NCBI RefSeq assembly: GCF_000192745.1
Contig: NC_015259.1
Coordinates: forward strand, 2,805,001 to 2,869,000
DNA: 64,000 nt
Source: Polymorphum gilvum SL003B-26A1
GTDB taxonomy: Bacteria > Pseudomonadota > Alphaproteobacteria > Rhizobiales > Stappiaceae
Reading direction: 5' to 3'
Positions 62,291 to 64,000 of the stretch are shown here, in pieces (positions within the stretch are counted from its first letter, which is position 1; each line of letters opens with the position of its first letter). The position numbers and the translations under genes were made by a program. The notes below the pieces were generated by a model that had not been told where the DNA came from, searched no databases, and saw only the letters and a list, made by a program, of their open reading frames with translations.

Positions 62291-63505
62291 ATGCGGTCGG
62301 AAACGCCTAGAATCCTCATCTACAGCCACGACTCGTTCGGGCTCGGACACCTGCGCCGCTGCCGGGCGATCGCCCAGGCGCTGGTCGGCGCGTTCGACAC
62401 GCTGTCGGTCCTGATTCTGTCCGGCTCGCCGATCATCGGCAGCTTCGAGTTCCGCTCGCGCGTCGATTTCGTGCGCATTCCGGGCGTGATCAAGCTGCGC
62501 AACGGCGAATACACGCCGCTTTCGCTGCATTTAAACATCGATCACACGCTGGAGATCCGCTCGTCGATCATCGAACATACCGCGCAGGTGTTCGCGCCCG
62601 ACATCTTCATCGTCGACAAGGAGCCGCTCGGCCTGCGCGGCGAGGTGCTGCCGACGCTGGAGCAGCTCAAGAAGGCCGGCACCCGGCTGGTTCTGGGCAT
62701 CCGGGACGTGATGGACGACCCGGCGATCCTGCAACAGGAATGGCAGCGCAAGAACGTCCGCCCGGCGCTGGAGACCCTGTACGACGAGATCTGGATCTAC
62801 GGCCCGCGCGAGATCTACGATCCGCTTCAGGGCCTCGACCTGCCGCAGTCGATACTCGACAAGAGCCTGTTCACCGGCTACCTGCGCCGCGACATGCCCA
62901 AGGGCGCGCGCCTGTCCGAGCCGCTGCCGTTCGGCGAGGAGCCGTTCATCCTGGTCACGCCCGGCGGCGGCGGCGACGGGGTCGAGATGGTCGACTGGGT
63001 GATGCGTGCCTACGAGGCGCGAGCGCGGCCGCTGTTTCCCGCCCTGATCGTGCTCGGCCCGTTCATGCCGGCGGCCTCGGTCGCCAGCTTCATGGCGCGC
63101 GCCGAACACCTGCGCGACGTGCACATCATGCGCTTCACGCCGCAGATCGAGCCCTACCTGCAGGCAGCGACGGCGATCGTCGGCATGGGCGGCTACAACA
63201 CCTTCTGCGAGATCCTGTCGTTCGACAAGCCGACGCTGCTGGTGCCGCGCATCGTGCCGCGGCGCGAACAGGCGATCCGCGCGGCACGGGCAGAGTCCTC
63301 GGGCCTGCTCAAGGTGCTGCCGATCGAGCACTATCCGGATGTCGAACTGATGATCGACGCACTGGTCGACCTGCCGGATTCGCCGCCGCCGTCCGAATCG
63401 GGCGTCGCCAACCTCCTCGGAGGCCTGGACGTGATCGAAAGCCGTGTGGGGGAGATCCTGGAGGATGCCGGGCGGCCGAAGATCCGCCGTCGCGCCATCA
63501 TCTGA
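62291..63505 (+). CDS. Glycosyltransferase family protein (MurG-like GT-B fold)
   Basis: A 404-residue protein from ATG 62291: RILIYSHDSFGLGHLRRCRAIAQAL at the N-terminus (GT-B glycine loop), FIVDKEPLGLRGE, LVTPGGGGDGVEMVDW, and the C-terminal donor-binding MGGYNTFCEILSFDKPTLLVPR, like MurG/UGT C-terminal halves. It is similar to the glycosyltransferases annotated next to polysaccharide clusters in Hyphomicrobiales. The next gene begins 21 bp later, so the two likely form an operon. Donor and acceptor unknown. Confidence 0.88.
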   Translation: MRSETPRILIYSHDSFGLGHLRRCRAIAQALVGAFDTLSVLILSGSPIIGSFEFRSRVDFVRIPGVIKLRNGEYTPLSLHLNIDHTLEIRSSIIEHTAQVFAPDIFIVDKEPLGLRGEVLPTLEQLKKAGTRLVLGIRDVMDDPAILQQEWQRKNVRPALETLYDEIWIYGPREIYDPLQGLDLPQSILDKSLFTGYLRRDMPKGARLSEPLPFGEEPFILVTPGGGGDGVEMVDWVMRAYEARARPLFPALIVLGPFMPAASVASFMARAEHLRDVHIMRFTPQIEPYLQAATAIVGMGGYNTFCEILSFDKPTLLVPRIVPRREQAIRAARAESSGLLKVLPIEHYPDVELMIDALVDLPDSPPPSESGVANLLGGLDVIESRVGEILEDAGRPKIRRRAII

Positions 63506-63526
63506 GCGCCCGCGAGAAGAACCGCC

Positions 63527-64000
63527 ATGTCCCGCATCGCCGTCGTGGTCAAAGGCTACCCGCGCCTGTCCGAGACCTTCATCGCCCAGGAGATCCTGGG
63601 CCTGGAGTGGCGCGGCATCGGCCAGCTGATCGTCGCCCTGCGCCGGCCCTACGACCCCTTCGTCCACGACCTGCACCGGCAGATCGCCGCCGAGGTGCTG
63701 TATCTGCCCGAGTACCTGAAGGACGATCCGGCGCGGGTCCGGCGCGCACGCGCCTGGGCGAAGCGGCAGCCGACCTACGCGGCGGCACGCGCGCTGTTCG
63801 AGGCCGACTTCGCGCGGGAGGGCAACGCCGGACGGCAGCGGCGCTGGGGCCAGGCCTGCGTGTTCGCACACGAGTTGCCGGACGACGTCACCTGGATCCA
63901 CACCCACTACCTGCACACGCCCTGTTCGGTGGCGCGCTATGCGGCCCATCTGTCGGGGCGGCGCTGGTCCTTTTCCGCCCATGCCAAGGACATCTGGACC
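63527..64000 (+). CDS. Glycosyltransferase family 4 protein, 5' part only
   Basis: The first 158 residues are in the window, from ATG 63527 (GAGAAGA upstream). KGYPRLSETFIAQEILGLEWRG is the typical N-terminal segment of GT4 enzymes in exopolysaccharide clusters. HTHYLHTPCSVARYAAHL and FSAHAKDIW match the region before the donor-binding domain, which lies beyond the window. Coupled to the preceding glycosyltransferase. Confidence 0.82.
   Translation, partial: MSRIAVVVKGYPRLSETFIAQEILGLEWRGIGQLIVALRRPYDPFVHDLHRQIAAEVLYLPEYLKDDPARVRRARAWAKRQPTYAAARALFEADFAREGNAGRQRRWGQACVFAHELPDDVTWIHTHYLHTPCSVARYAAHLSGRRWSFSAHAKDIWT

Overview
The window reads as a chromosomal segment of a high-GC alphaproteobacterium, most likely Hyphomicrobiales or a close relative. 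This rests on gene content and order, not on a database search: recJ-glpX-hom-aminotransferase, rplM-rpsI with a hotdog thioesterase upstream, the NAGGN osmoprotectant genes, a class I PHA synthase, and OhrR/Ohr with a typical alphaproteobacterial operator. No rRNA, tRNA, CRISPR array or prophage was recognised. One IS481-family element is present.

Layout. 0-5.6 kb: stress and maintenance genes (partial helix-hairpin-helix protein, HPF/RaiA-cold-shock fusion, small cytochrome c, alpha/beta hydrolase overlapping a phosphoribosyltransferase, P2-type cation ATPase). 5.7-11.1 kb: cytochrome bd operon cydA-cydB-SQR-like flavoprotein-DUF5368, divergent from an NsrR-like Fe-S regulator; CydB carries a CydX-like C-terminal segment. 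11.1-16.4 kb: NAGGN osmolyte operon (asnO, ngg, M42 peptidase) divergent from a MarR regulator. 16.4-17.5 kb: IS481 element. 17.6-23.7 kb: polyamine-type ABC importer in line with a creatinase. 24-28.8 kb: ectoine-degradation block (class III aminotransferase divergent from doeA, M20 deacetylase, GntR-FCD regulator) with two TGTACA palindromes in the shared promoter region. 28.8-32.5 kb: LysE exporter, class II aldolase plus ROK kinase, and a short orphan region closed by a perfect palindrome. 32.5-43 kb: LLM oxidoreductase, nitrilase-family hydrolase, recJ, glpX, hom, aminotransferase, lipoprotein, phaC, DUF6653-like protein. 43.9-48.8 kb: agmatinase, rpsI, rplM, thioesterase, ilvD. 49-56.5 kb: second LLM oxidoreductase, MTHFR-like protein paired with an unusual methyltransferase, exported small protein, ohrR/ohr, lytic transglycosylase, SDR. 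56.7-62.1 kb: a four-gene run (atypical ABC protein, cyclic-nucleotide-binding protein, metallo-beta-lactamase-fold protein, membrane class III cyclase), divergent from two glycosyltransferases, the second cut by the window end.

How they fit together. The left half is rich in osmolyte and nitrogenous-solute functions (NAGGN synthesis, ectoine breakdown, probable creatine uptake and breakdown) next to a respiratory module suited to sulfide or nitric oxide stress. The most promising candidates for something little described are the ABC/cNMP/MBL/cyclase operon, whose ABC protein has an about 300-residue insertion and degenerate ATPase motifs, and the CydB-CydX fusion. Coordinates, motifs and repeats were read by eye. 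Family names come from remembered family signatures, and functional links are inference.
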